DNA from: Chelonoidis abingdonii
Taxonomy: Eukaryota; Chordata; Testudines; Testudinidae
NCBI RefSeq assembly: GCF_003597395.2
Contig: NC_133771.1
Span: 124,405,178 to 124,469,177, forward strand
Direction: 5' to 3'
DNA: 64,000 nucleotides
This document shows positions 24,446 to 36,371 of this stretch, piece by piece. A model generated the notes under the pieces. The model was given only the letters and a program-made list of their open reading frames with translations, ran no database searches and was not told where the DNA came from. Position 1 is the first letter of the stretch. Every line of letters begins with the position of its first letter. The position numbers and the translations under genes are program-made.

Positions 24446-25439
24446 GTAAGTAGCTTTTGAGATAAGGACAGTTGTTAGATGCCCAAACAAACATGGTTTA
24501 ATCCCAGTGACCAGAGAGTTACCTAATTTCTGTCAGTTTTGGAAGACATTTGGGGTCTTGCTAAATATAATATTTTATTGATGCAAATGTATTTTTTGAA
24601 AACTGTGCATTGGGTTAAAAGCACACTCTCAAGTATTATCTTAAGAGTTTTTAGGTTAAGTATCTTGCGTTCCTTTGTTTCATCAAGATCCTCTTAGCAA
24701 CTTGTTGTTTTTCCTTCCACTTTTGTATAATACAAATGTTGATTTTTTTCCCCTCCCTTCCTTTTGTTTTGAATTAAGCTAGTTTCAATAATGGCTCTTA
24801 TGATTACTAAGGGCCCAGTTGTGCAAATGTCAATGTACATGAATGACTTAACTCACATGAAAAGCCAAATTGACTTCAGTGGGCCTTCTTGCATGCATGA
24901 GTGTTTTCTGAATGAGCCCCATTACTTCAACTAACATACTGCAGCATATCAGTATACATCAGCATTGCTCTTAATTTTCATATACTTTCAGGAATCTTGA
25001 ATTAGCAAAGAAGCTGCCACTACTCTCTACAACAGGAACATATAATGATTTTTTGTAGTGCTATAGGAACAGAGCCATATCTCACTGATTTGAGGGCGCT
25101 CAGTACCTTGTAGAATTGGGCCCAATAAAAATACATTTCAGTTCAGTGCTTAATGTGGTTTTAAACCAACATTTAAGTAAATGTTAGTGCTTGTAGAATG
25201 TGCCTCATTTACAGCTTTAGAGACTGAAATTCTCTATGTATAATGCAGGTAATAGCTGTACAGACTTTCCCACACTGCCCTGGCAATGAGCCTTAATCTT
25301 GACTTGGAGGTGTGAGACTACTTCATTTGCATTCCACATCTACTCAGTCCTTGGCCTCTTTAATGAACCTGCCAACAGGGATAACAAACATAGTAATGGG
25401 TGAATGCCTGTATACAGGAACTAATATAAGATTATTTAC

Positions 25440-25640
25440 TTAGGCTTTGTCCATACTAGCACTTTTGTCGGTTGTCGGTCAGGGGTGTGAAAAAACACAC
25501 CTCTGACCAACATAAGTTTCACCAGTAAAAGCACTGGTGTGGACAGCACTATGTTGGCAGGAGAGCGTCTCTCGCTGACACAGCTACCACTGCTTGTTGA
25601 GGGTGGAGAGCTCTTTCCCGCAAGCATAGTGTTATGCTAT
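25440..25640. mobile_element. Partial 'GTCTACAC'-type miniature element
   Basis: The left end 'ggctttgtccatactagcac' is preceded by TTA, and the interior 'ggtcaggggtgtgaaaaaacacacctctgacc' is the palindrome seen near the ends of related copies (20682-20706, 8500-8520). The right terminal repeat is missing, so the element is truncated. Confidence 0.6.
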
Positions 25641-25722
25641 AGAAACCACACCGGATCTTTTATAGAAGATGGCAAAAACACTGCATTTATTGAAAATACA
25701 ACAGTTAGCATATGCTTTTTAG

Positions 25723-25733
25723 GCGTGCACGTG

Positions 25734-25769
<36 letters not shown>
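25723..25769. repeat. 47-bp alternating purine-pyrimidine tract with (CA)n
   Basis: From 25723 to 25769 every base alternates purine and pyrimidine: GCGTGCACGTGCGCGCGC, then (AC)n. The GC-rich start plus the CA repeat is a strong sequence-level candidate for Z-DNA, and the CA part is a microsatellite. Confidence 0.9.
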
Positions 25770-25771
<2 letters not shown>

Positions 25772-26401
25772 CCTGCCAGCTGATGTTTATAGTTACTAGT
25801 CTGTTGTACTTCAAGTCAATCTAATGGCCAGTTAGATCAAGCACGAGTGAGGAGCTGGGCTCTTGTCGGTTGCGATCCAATGCTCCGAGGCTTTGCAGGA
25901 CTGAACCCAGAGTTCCATGGCAAAACCCCAGCTTTATAGGTATAAATTTTGAGTCCGTGCATTTTGCAATGTCATCCTGAAATCATTAGTCCTTAAGAGG
26001 TGTTATCATTTGATGGTTATTGTCGGGCTTCTCATCGTTGTCATCTATTTGTTGTCTCGTCGTCAGGGGTGCCTGCCTCGCCTCTGAGGTCATCAGTGCT
26101 GCTAACGTGTTTAGCATCGGATACAATGGATTTTTTTTGATTGTCTCCTGGTCTTTCCAAGTCTCTCACTTTTTCTGGACATTTGTGATGGCTTTCATAC
26201 CTTATGTTTTCCTGATGCGTGCATTCTTTATTCACACAAACAGTCTCTTACAGAAACCTTCAAAGATATACAGACAGCAGTATATATTCAGCAGAATACA
26301 TTGTAAATGAAGCCTTGCTAAATCTTATAACTAAAACAATTCACATTGGGGCTTCAGGCCCTCAACATTCCTCTAATCTCCTTACCATGGATACAATACA
26401 A

Positions 26402-26712
26402 CAGGGGTAGGCAACCTATGGCATGGGTGCTGAAGGCGACATGCAAGCTGATTTTCAGTGGCACTCACACTGCCTGGGTCCAGGCCACTGGTCTGGGGGG
26501 CTCTGCATTTTAATTTAATTTTAAATGAAGCTTCCTAAACATTTTAAAAACCTTATTTACTTAACTAAACTATTGTTGTATGTAATGTATTATAGACTTA
26601 TAGAAAGAGACCTTCTAAAAACGTTAAAACGTATTACTGGCATGTGAAACCTTAAATTAGAGTGAATAAATGAAGGCTCGGCACACCACTTCTGAAAGTT
26701 TGCCGACCCCTG
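26402..26712. mobile_element. Non-autonomous hAT element
   Basis: Ends 'caggggtaggcaacctatgg' and 'tgccgacccctg' form the inverted repeat. A perfect 8-bp duplication CAATACAA lies at 26394-26401 and 26713-26720. 311 bp, non-coding. Confidence 0.92.
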
Positions 26713-28754
26713 CAATACAAGATCCTGTCTCTTACATTTCTTTGTTTTAAGGTTTTAGTAAGTATATTTAACTAGAGTGCCTAATTTGTAATACATATAG
26801 GAAACCATAGTAGACATTATAACTTATCCTAAAACAAAAGAGTGACCATAATTAGTTGTTCTGGTCTGTTGTTTCTTTCTGCTATTCAGAAAGGGTGGCT
26901 GGCAGGATAAAATCAAATCATACATTAATTCTTATAGTGCTATATAAAATCCTGCTCCTACAATAGAGTGGCTACACAGGAGACCTTACAGAGGCATTGT
27001 GTAGACATAGCCTAGCTCATTACTTATAGGACACTGAACAGCTGTTAGGGGCTAATGACTTCAATTTGAATGGATTTGAAGCAGTTATTTACAGATGAAC
27101 CCTCCATATCATGGTGTAAATCTGCAGATCTGTCTCACTACTTGAAGCAAGAAGGGGATTTTTTGATTTGTTCAGTTTGTTGTGAGGTGATTGAGCAATT
27201 CTGTTAAATTGAATGGCAGTTTTGTTCATGCTCTTGAAAATAAAATAGAGAGTGTATGGTCCATTTTTCTTGGCATTCCTGAGAGGAATTTATTTATTTG
27301 TTTATTTGTTGAGAAAATCTAGTTTTTTCTGGTGACTATGACCTGAGAAATTCCCCCTGCAGAGCTCTGCCAGTGCATGTCTATCTGGTCCGAATTTTAC
27401 CTCTGTACTGTTCCCATTCAAAGCCACTTCTGAAGAGAGACTGCCAAAAATTCTGTTGTTGGCTTGATAATAAGGACTGACTGCAAGTTATATTTGCATA
27501 GTTCTCTTTAAAAAAAGCCACAGAGGGCTGTACTTAACAGACCAAAGGTTCCCAAACATTTCCCAGGGCAGATTACAGAGATTAGAGAGAGAGAATATCA
27601 TTTGCGTGCCTGCTCTCTCATTGGTAGTTGGGGTACCATTTTTCTCTGGTCCCAAATATGTGACTTCACAATCCCTACAGCAATTGCTTCCATGGAAAAG
27701 TGAGACCAGGAAGATATTTAATGTATTTTTCACTTCTTTTAATGCATTTTAGCAGCTGGAAACAAGGAGAACAGCGCAATGCAACCAGCCAGCTCTCTGC
27801 CGTGCACCAGTGTTTTGCAGACCACAGTTCAGGAACCTATGGAATAGGCAGTGACAGAGTGGTCTATTTGACCAGTTGGTCACTATGGGAAACCTGCAAG
27901 CAAATCAGCACCTTTTGTGAGTGCTAAATTAGCCAAAAATATTTTGAAAATACTCTATACTCTTCAAAGGCATACACAAAAGAGTGTATTTGCCAAGCTG
28001 AGAAACAATCTTTTGTAGGAAATACAAAATGTGTCTGGGAGCTCTCCGGGCAATGAATTAACCTGTAAATACCAGTACTTAAGGATCAGTATAAGTCTTA
28101 AGTCTCCTTGTCTGCAGAAGTTTAGTGTACTCCATTTCTACCTGCCAAGGAGAGTAGAGGCTGCTTTTTACGTTGCCTTGCCTTTGCACAAGAATGCTGA
28201 TGGACCCTGTGAAGCTGCTCACAAAGTTAATGTTTCCCAGAAATGACAGCATTCACTCGTGTGCACTTATGTTGATTTGGATGACTCACTAGATTCCCCG
28301 TTTTCTTTTTGTTTGAGAGGAGCTGTAATAGCATTAACAGCTGAAGGTTTCTGTGCTGTGCTTCAGCCAAGGTTTTGCTTCTCAAGGCAAGTTTAGCAGT
28401 GATGTTTATTTTAAGCAGTATGCTAACGCTGGGTTTATGGTATTGTACAGCACACTGTTCAGATGCAGTAGTGCCAGTAAAAGATATGTGTATTGTATAA
28501 GGTAAATTCTGAACACTATCAACTATGGTGGTTGCTTTATTTGATGAAGTAACAGATTTCTCTTCTGAGAAATATTCTCTGTGTATGGATATATATACAT
28601 ATGCTAAAACGTAAGAGATTTTCACAGGCACAAAGGACAGGTAGGTGCCCAGCTTCCATTTGTGCCTTTAAAAATTGCCTCCTTAAAGTCTAGCATCAGT
28701 GCGTAGAGGGACGAAGAAAAGTTTTGTGGTTAAAACACTGTGTTGGGATTTGGG

Positions 28755-28900
28755 AGATGGAGTTCTATATGTGACTGCCACAGACTTCACTTATTCTCTG
28801 AGCCTAAACTCCCAGTCTGTAAAATGGGGATAATAGTACTTCACTGAGAAGAGGTGAGGATATGTGTGTTGATGACAGTGAGGCACTTGGCTACCATAGG
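28755..28900 (+). repeat. MIR-like SINE fragment
   Basis: 'gtctgtaaaatggggataat' followed by 'gaggatatgtgtgttgatga' resembles the MIR core and tail ('tctgtaaaatggggataata'). Old and incomplete. Similar MIR-like words occur at 42395-42470 and 57350-57420. Confidence 0.5.
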
Positions 28901-28929
28901 GCTGGGAGCCATATAAATAGATTATGGGT

Positions 28930-29036
28930 CTATTACAGGAGTGGGTGGGTGAGATTCTGTGGCCTGCAATGTGCAGGAGATCAGGCATTAGATGATCATG
29001 ATGGTCCCTTCTGGTCTCAAAGTCGGTAAGTCTGTG
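28930..29036 (+). repeat. CR1-type 3' fragment
   Basis: 'agatgatcatgatggtccct' and 'tctggtctcaaagt' match the conserved 3' end of CR1 elements (compare 59164-59275 in the other orientation). 5' truncated. Confidence 0.65.
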
Positions 29037-30023
29037 AGGAGGGTTTTTTATTTAAAAATTAAATTTAAATTCAGTCCCCATAAAAATGGAGATTAATAGA
29101 ACCCTCAATACAGATAGTTGCTGTATAAATTGTCAGTGAAGGTAGCTTGATGAAGCCCAGTGAACAACTGCAGTTCACAAAAGAAAATGGGATATTTGGG
29201 TGCAATAACATAAGGCTAGAAAAAAAATTCTGAAAAATACTGTATTTTATCAAGCAGAGATACATGTTTTCATTAGAAGTCCGGTGTCCTTTGATCACCT
29301 TACCTTGAAATACAGCGGAGACTGAATAGGAGGAGATGATTGAGTTGTGGTATTTTCATATAACGAGAGTGAAAAAACATGGGTGATTTCACTTGGAAAA
29401 GGAAAACGAGAGGAGTAGATTGAGGTATTCACAGCAATGTGAATTGAGAGTGAGAATTGACTAGTTTCTCCTTTTTACTGTATTTCATAATAGAAATCTT
29501 TGACACCTATGACATATACTGTGGGAGAAAATGAATAACAAGAATCCTATACACAGGTTTAATACAGAAGCCACATTTATTGTTATCAGCAATATTCCAG
29601 AATTATGCTTCCTGGGGCATCCTCACTGAATCTTGGTCAAGGCAGCTGATTTCATAGGAGCTGAACAAAAAGTATTAAAGTTAATTTTGTCGTATTGTCT
29701 AGCTGAATGTTCTCCCAGACTCACCCTCCCACACACAGCATTCAGCGCATATTTCTGCGAATAGCTGAGTTTTCCCATTTGCTTTAAAGGTTTTCTTTTA
29801 AGCCAGCTATGATTATTATAGTTCACCACTGGGCTACATAATGATCTCAGTTACTATACATCAAATTTACACCAAGATAACTGTGTTCAGAGTCTAACTC
29901 ATTATCCCTGAAAGGATAGTTTTCTTGTGTTTGCTCTAGTGAAATGGAAAGTGGACTCCTCCATCTTTCTCAGATGTTCTTATTTTCTGTATCTGACTTT
30001 GAGGCATCTGGTTCTGGCCATTG

Positions 30024-30092
30024 TGGGAGACAGGATACCGGACTAGATGGGCCAGGGTCTGATCCATTATGGCTGCTTCTGTGTTCCTAAAC
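30024..30092 (+). repeat. CR1-type 3' tail, second subfamily
   Basis: 'gactagatgggccagggtct' and 'ccattatggctgcttctgtg' match the tail of a second CR1 subfamily ('actagatgggcctttggtctgacc...tatggc'). Confidence 0.6.
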
Positions 30093-31687
30093 ATCTGTTA
30101 GCACCGTAGTGATGACAATGTCATTCCACATGTGTGTTGTAACGGCTGGAATGAAGCAGGAATGTAGATTTTACCCACTTGTAAAGTAAATTCTAATTTT
30201 TATTTAAACAACAATTTAAGTGAAGATTCAGAGTTTCTAAGGCAAGAGGTACTTTAAAAGTTCCACTGCTGGCATTGTTGCTTGTGCAAATGTGAAGTGC
30301 CTATTAAGACCTGGAGCTCTTTGATTACTCTTCAAGGTTTCCTTTTCTGGGTTGCTTTAAATTGTTTCTTTTCTGCTGGCTCTGTGTATCAAGCGCTCTG
30401 TAGCTGTTTAAGCTGCATATAATATGCTTTCTGCTACTGACCTGGGATGTTGATATAAAGGAGACTTTTACCATATTTTTGCTCTTTTTCTTCCAGCTTA
30501 TTTGCATTCTTTTGTCATCTAAGATTTGTTGTTTTGAGAAATAGGGCTGGATTTTGGCCTGTCCCTCCATAGGTGTGCAAGGAACCTCCTGGCCACAAAT
30601 GAAGGCTGGCCACAATTAGAGTACGTGCAGTCCCCTGAGTACAAGGTTTGCTTCTGACTAGCACTGCTAGCAAATGAAAACTGCAGGGAATTGATTCAGG
30701 GTTAATTTTCCTTCTGATCTTAAAAGAATACTTGACTGCCTCGTAGAAATGTTTTTCTTCTAATCTTGAAGCCAGTTACATTTGGTAAAGCAACAAATGT
30801 CTATGTCACGTCTGCAGTAGTTTTTTAATTCTCCTGCTTGTGCATTCAGTAAAACAAGCATAAACCTTCTGACTGCTGTTCAGCTCCTCCCAAGTTGGTT
30901 CCTCACACATGTGCACAATGCTAATGCAGCAAGAGGGATCAAAAATGAAACACATAATGTAGTTTTGATGTGATTTATACTAATATGGTAGTTCAATTAT
31001 TTGCACTTTTTCAATCAAAGTTTTATTTGGAATCCCAAGGGATGCAACATTAAAATATTATGACAGAAATAAAATGGATAGAGAGCTACACATGTGAAAA
31101 GTTAAGGTTAGTGATGCTAACAGTATTCCTCTATTTTGAAAATAAAAAATTGGGGAAAGTACCATATGGATCTACAGGGATGGCAGTATGTGTCTTATTT
31201 TAATTTCTCTCCCCTCATGATTACAGTATCTGCTGTATATCTTTTTATCAGTGTGAGTTCTGTTTCTTGAAGCCATTCCCTCTGTTGGCAAAATATCACA
31301 GCATTAATGCCAATCTGTGGTTCAGGAAAATTTGTAAACTATGATCCCGTGGGAATTCCGGGTTGTCATCAGTTCACATACCGTAGGAAATAGGCTACCA
31401 TATGACAAGCTGATTTTATTTTTTTCAAACAGGAAGCTCTCTGTGGCCTTTTTTTTGTGTGGAGACTTACTGCATAATAAAAGTGAAATTGTTTAGAGCC
31501 TAGAAAACCCTCCTGTAAAATCTTGTTAGATGAATGCTTTATTTCCACCCAGTCAATCAATAATTACCTAGCATATTAGCAGTTGTAAATTTCAGGAACA
31601 GAAAAAATCAGCTTTTAATTTGTTAACCTAGAAGTGTCTTGCATATTAACAACAACAACAACAAATAGATTTAGCAGTGTAAACGAA

Positions 31688-31781
31688 GGCTATGTCTACC
31701 CTACTAAATCTGGGGGGGTGGAGGTGGGTAACACCTCTGAACGACAAAAATTTTGTCTTTCACGCCCGTGTAGACAAAGCC
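31688..31781. mobile_element. Very short 'GTCTAC'-end element
   Basis: Ends 'ggctatgtctacc' and 'gtgtagacaaagcc' are inverted repeats 94 bp apart. The interior 'aacacctctgaacgacaaaaattttgtc' is itself palindromic. It looks like an internally deleted member of the family listed at 20466-20751 and elsewhere. Confidence 0.6.
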
Positions 31782-32326
31782 TAAGGCCGAAACCCTGAAA
31801 AGACTTGTGTGTGCTTGATTTTAAGTGTGGGTAGACCCATTGCTTCAGTGAAACTATTCCTGTCTTTAAAGTTAAGCACATACATAAGTCTTTGTAGGAT
31901 CAGAGCCCAAGAGCTGTGTAGCTATTCTCACATTAAAGCAACTATTTAAAAAAAAAAGGCAGGGAGCAGTTGAAGTGATATATACCTGAAGAGGAATCAT
32001 GTTTTTTAAAAAAAGTTTTAACTGGAAATAAATGAAGTTGGATTTTGATTTATTGCTGGGTTCAGAATGAGATGTACTCATAGTTGTTATAATTAGACAT
32101 GTATGGCCTAACTGCTCCTGGTAAGTACAGTAACTAGAGGAGTCGGCCCTGCAGCTGGTAATGCTACTATTGCCACACAAGATGGTATTTCAAACAGCAT
32201 GATTGGGTAAATAAAGCTTTTGTTTTATTCTCTGGGTCTGTGTTTTCAGTCCAGCAAAATGTCTAAGTGAAATGACGAATGGACATGGCTCAGTCTAGGC
32301 TCGCATCACATGTAATTAGAGACCAC

Positions 32327-32354
32327 TTTTTTTTTTTTTTTTTTTTTTTTTTTT
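32327..32354. repeat. T28 homopolymer
   Basis: An uninterrupted run of 28 T. It could be the reverse complement of a poly-A tail, but I see no attributable retroposon next to it. Confidence 0.9.
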
Positions 32355-33159
32355 AGCGGGAGGGGTGAATTGGCAGCCTGTGCTTGGGGAGAGGCCCAGG
32401 AGTGAGATAACACAGGGAGCAAGTTTTCTTAGAACTGAGAGAAGAGCATTTCCAAGGCTAAGCTGAAAGTGCTGACAAAGAAGGAAAGAGGTGGAGCAAG
32501 TATGGAGGAAGCTGCATCAAAATGTGCGTGGGAAACTAGCTGGTGACCCACCAAGCATCTGAACTCTGAAAAAGAAGAGTTGAATTTTTTTTAATTTTTT
32601 TTTAAAGGATGGAGAGTACAGTAAGTCTGACTCTCAGGGCTTGGTTTTTCATGATTGGAGACTGGCGGTTTTGAGGCCATGCCTAACTCCAGGCTCAAAA
32701 GAGACATGATTTAGTGTTTGAGAGTGGTATTATATTGATAGCATTCTTATTATTGTGCATGTTTCTGAAAGCTTGAGAAGCGAGATCTTCACCTCCGCTC
32801 TGGCCCCTGTACGTCGCATAAAAGGGCCAGAGTGGCCTAGGACTGTCAAAGCTCCAGCTCCATCTCCATCCAGTGAGGATTCCCCCCGGACAAGCATTGT
32901 GAGACAGCCTTAAGGCTTCCTCCTGGGGACCCCTTTGCAAGCTTTGGTGTAGGTGGCATGTTGGAAGGGGAGGGGTCACAGCACTGGAGAGTCTGGGGTA
33001 TGCTGTGCCCCATAATGTAGCCTTGGGAAGCTGCTGTAAATTAGAGAGGCCTTCAGGGCTGCCTAAGATGGTATGTATATAGAGCCTGTGGCAGAGCGAC
33101 CCTCCCAGCCTGGGACAACAGACTTGGACCTGCAGGGCTAGTACTTTAAAAAATATCTG

Positions 33160-33310
33160 TGCACTTCTAAGTTGCAGCTTGGGCTCTGATGCCTAGGGTG
33201 GGGTGGGGTGTGAGCTTCAGAGCCCAAGCTGCGATGTCTACACAACTGTTATTAGTGCAGTAGCACCAGCCCCTGAGCCCAAGTCCATCTACCTAGGCTG
33301 GGAGTTTACT
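33160..33310. repeat. Degraded relative of the 20025-20320 element
   Basis: 'gcttgggctctgatgcctag', 'gagcccaagctgcgatgtct' and 'gcccctgagcccaagtccat' echo the interior of the element at 20025-20320 and the fragment at 61850-62069. No intact ends. Confidence 0.4.
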
Positions 33311-33324
33311 TACTGGAAATTTCT

Positions 33325-33433
33325 CAGACCTGAAGAAAAGCGCTGTGTAAACTCAAAAGCTTGTCTCTCTCACCAACAGGAGTTGGTCCAGTAAAAGATG
33401 TTGCCTCACCCACCTTGTTTCTCTAATACCTTT
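33325..33433. repeat. Penelope-associated tail repeat
   Basis: 'agcttgtctctctcaccaac', 'gttggtccagtaaaagatg' and 'cctcacccaccttgtttctc' match, in reverse orientation, the repeat downstream of the Penelope-like element at 45202-45362. Confidence 0.65.
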
Positions 33434-33850
33434 AAAGTAAACAGAGAAGCCTTGCAGTAGAGAGTGCTTAAACTCCATATCATGGGCCTGCTCTAGCTCC
33501 TATTGCAGTTGGTGGCAAAATCGCTAGGCCATGTCTAGACTCGGAAAATAGGATGTTAACAACAAACATGATTTTAAACAGGACATCACACCTATTGTAG
33601 ACAGGGCAAGTAGTGTTTAAAAACATGTTAGCTGGTTTCGGTCAACCCGAGGCTCCCATCTAATGTTGAACTGGCCAATGACCTGTCTTCTAGACACAGT
33701 GCTTCAGTGGGAACAGGTTGAGGCCCTCCTCAAACATCTGGGGCCCCAGGGTGGGTTGCACATCTCAGATGCTTTCATATTTAAAAAAAAGAAAAAGGTC
33801 TAATATCTCAGGCAAAGAAATAGTGAAATATCTTGGGTTAGAGTCTGTTA

Positions 33851-33944
33851 GGGTGACCAGATAGCAAGTGTGAAAAATCAGGAGGGGAGATAATAGCTTG
33901 CCTATATAAGAAAAAGCCTCTAATTTTGGGATATCTGGTCACCC
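33851..33944. mobile_element. 94-bp miniature element, GGGTGACCAGAT ends, TA flanks
   Basis: Left 'gggtgaccagat' and right 'atctggtcaccc' are a perfect 12-bp inverted repeat, flanked by TA on both sides. A related, incomplete copy with 'tatataagaaaaagcc' and 'gggacatctggtca' lies at 41771-41893. The TA duplication suggests a Tc1/mariner- or ISL2EU-type MITE; the class is inference. Confidence 0.75.
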
Positions 33945-33949
33945 TAGAT

Positions 33950-34574
33950 CAGGGGCGGGCAAACTTTTTGGCCTGAGGGCCGCACCGGGTTTTGGAAATT
34001 CTATGGAGGGCTGGTTAGGGGACGGGGGGCATGGCTGGCCCCAACCCCCTATCCACCCCCTCCTGCTTCTGGCCCCCCGGGACCCCTGCCCCATCCAACC
34101 CCCAGCTCCCTGTCGCTGACTGCCCGGCCGCCCCATCCAACCCCCACTCCTTCTTGACTGCTCCCCCTCCCAGGACCCTTGTCCCCATTCAACCCCCTTG
34201 TTCCCCACCCTCTGACTGCCCCAACCCTTATCCACACCCCTGACCAGCACCCCAAACTCCTGTATCTTCTATCCAACCCCCTAGTCCCCTGCTCCCTGCC
34301 CCCTTACCACGCTACTTGGAGCACCGGTGGCTGGTGACGCTACAGCCGCGCCGCCCGGCTGGAGCCAGCCATGCACCGCACAGCACAGAGCACCGGGTCA
34401 GGCCAGGCTCTGCAGCTGCACTGCCCCAGGAGCTTGCCATCCTGCCACCCAGAGCACTGCGCCGGCCGCAGGGTGAGCTGAGGCTGTGGGGGAGGGGCTG
34501 GGGGCTAGCCTCCCGGGCCAGGAGTTCAGGGGCCGGGCAGGAGGGTCCCGCGGGCCATAGTTTGCCCACCTCTG
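33950..34574. mobile_element. GC-rich non-autonomous hAT element
   Basis: Ends 'caggggcgggcaaacttttt' and 'tagtttgcccacctctg' are inverted repeats. A perfect 8-bp duplication CCCTAGAT lies at 33942-33949 and 34575-34582. It inserted at the right edge of the 94-bp MITE, so its duplication includes MITE end bases. The interior is CCCC-rich and produces spurious ORFs on both strands. Confidence 0.9.
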
Positions 34575-34694
34575 CCCTAGATTCTGTGCTATGCTATCAT
34601 GGCTTTAAGCCATCTTTACACCTTTCCAGTTGTGGTGGCTCCCCAGGGTGGTGCATTGCCTGGCATAACTTTGGGCATGTCCACATAGCCTGTG

Positions 34695-34768
34695 TGGCAG
34701 CAAGCCTCCCATCTTGCCTCTCTAATATCCTGGGACTGACACAGTTACACCACCACTGCATACAACGT
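34695..34768. repeat. Penelope-associated tail repeat
   Basis: 'cttgcctctctaatatcctg', 'gggactgacacagttac' and 'ccactgcatacaac' match the distal part of the repeat at 45202-45362. Confidence 0.6.
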
Positions 34769-34989
34769 TAAAGATAAGTATGCAGCACCTGGTGTTGACT
34801 GTCACACAATGGGCTGTTTACAATACACCCTGTTTCCATTGTATTTTTTGTTTGTATTTCCCCTCTGTGGTTCCTGGAGCGTTTTCTCTAGGCTCCCAGC
34901 TCCTCGGCCGCCACCTCTCTTGGGCAGAAACCAAATACCCACATCTTTCTCCTTCCTGAGTGAGGGTTTTGCAGACTGGGTTTGCAGGG

Positions 34990-35612
34990 TTCCTGCTGAT
35001 GCTTGATATCCCCAGCAAGCCAGACTGCCTACACATGCCAGCGTCTGTGCTTTGATTTCTCTTTAAAGGCTATGAATAACTACAATTGCCAGCAGTCACA
35101 GATTGCCACACTGTTCTTTATAAGCAGGCATATTTATTCTTAAGGTGAAAGCATTATAGAGAAAACGTATAAAAACATAGACGTTCGTAGACTCATGCTA
35201 AAAGCTTACCAGAAGTCATCCATCAGTCTTATGGGGGGCCTCAAAACCCTTCCAGCTTTTTCCCAAAAAGGATTGGGGCCTCCCCTGGACAGAAAGTCCT
35301 GTCCATTTGCTGGATCAGAAAGAAGTCTCTGGGTTGGCTTAAACTCAGACTTTTAATCCAGAAGTCCTTTCTTTGTCTTTTGGTCTCTGAAGAATCCAGT
35401 TTGAACTAGTATATGTGAGCCCCTTCAAGTGATGGTACTTCTTTGGAGAATTGACTACCTAGTTAATTTGCCCCACTGTCCTTAGTTCCTGAAGGAGCTG
35501 TGGTCATCCTCCCACATGGAATTATATACAGTCCCTGGCCCACAATGATACATAAACTTAATACAGTAAGATCTCCCAAAGATATTGGCGGAAATTGCCA
35601 TATCTGTCACAC
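34990..35612 (-). repeat. LTR-like dispersed repeat, copy B
   Basis: Uninterrupted homologue of 1135-2405, with about 600 bp sharing the same ordered landmarks. The end near 35605 reads, on the - strand, 'TGACAGATATGGCAATTTCC', a plausible LTR start (TG). I did not find a matching CA end or an internal retroviral region, so a solo LTR is the best guess. Confidence 0.5.
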
Positions 35613-35741
35613 CCACCACACAGCCGTCAGTTTGTCACTGCCACCTCCCTCATGCTGAAACTGACTATAACAATTTGTGTATATTTGTGTTTCTTTACAG
35701 GATCCCTTAATGCTGCCCCCAAACTCCTCCCTGTGGGCCAG

Positions 35742-35822
35742 ATCCTCAGCCGATGTAAATCAGCATAGCTCTGTTGACTTCAGAGGCGCTACACTGATTT
35801 ACACCAGGTGAGGACCTGGCTC
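35742..35822. repeat. Palindromic mini-repeat (CCAGATCCTCAGC family)
   Basis: 'gccagatcctcagccgatgt' and 'aatcagcatagctc' on the left are mirrored by 'tgatttacaccaggtgagga' and 'cctggct' on the right, an inverted repeat of about 30 bp with a short centre. A related copy is at 56903-56984. Confidence 0.65.
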
Positions 35823-36371
35823 ATAGTTGGTAAGCAACCCAGAACAAGGAATATTTTTCTGGATCCTCTCTCTTAGATGCCACAGAATAGTGTGTGATCA
35901 AGTGTGGTCAACCATTAAGCTAAATGATGTAATCTCCTGGTTTTAATCCTTTATAATTATGCATAGTCAGTTGCAAAATAAGTGGGAATAAAATACAGGG
36001 TTATTACCATTTCTAACGCTCAAAGCTATAGTACTAGCTAAGAAAATATAACATATGTGCTTAACAACGCCCCCCACCGCCAAGAATGGGAACATAGTGT
36101 ACCCTTGTTAACAGAAAAAAACATTATGAAAATCACTTTTTATAAATAACCACCTGCATTTGCCTTTATTGTGAACTAAACTCTGCAGAACAGCATGAAT
36201 AGATTCAAACAGTCTCATGCTTCCTGCTAAAGTCCCACACAAATGTTCTGGGCTCCCCAAATATTCCCCTTAAGACAGATTTTCTCCCCTGTTCTGATGT
36301 CTGAAAATAAGAGTCGAGGGGAGTGTAAGTGCTTAAATGCCTTTTTATCGCAAGCCTGATTCCCTACTACA

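Noticed and set aside
26020..26310. Hydrophobic 96-codon ORF that looks membrane-like
   Set aside because: Phe-rich reading of T-rich intron DNA in a possible LTR fragment; no family resemblance and no exon signals.
34316..34771. 151-codon ORF on the + strand
   Set aside because: It covers the GC-rich end of a hAT element (33950-34574) and runs into unrelated intron sequence.
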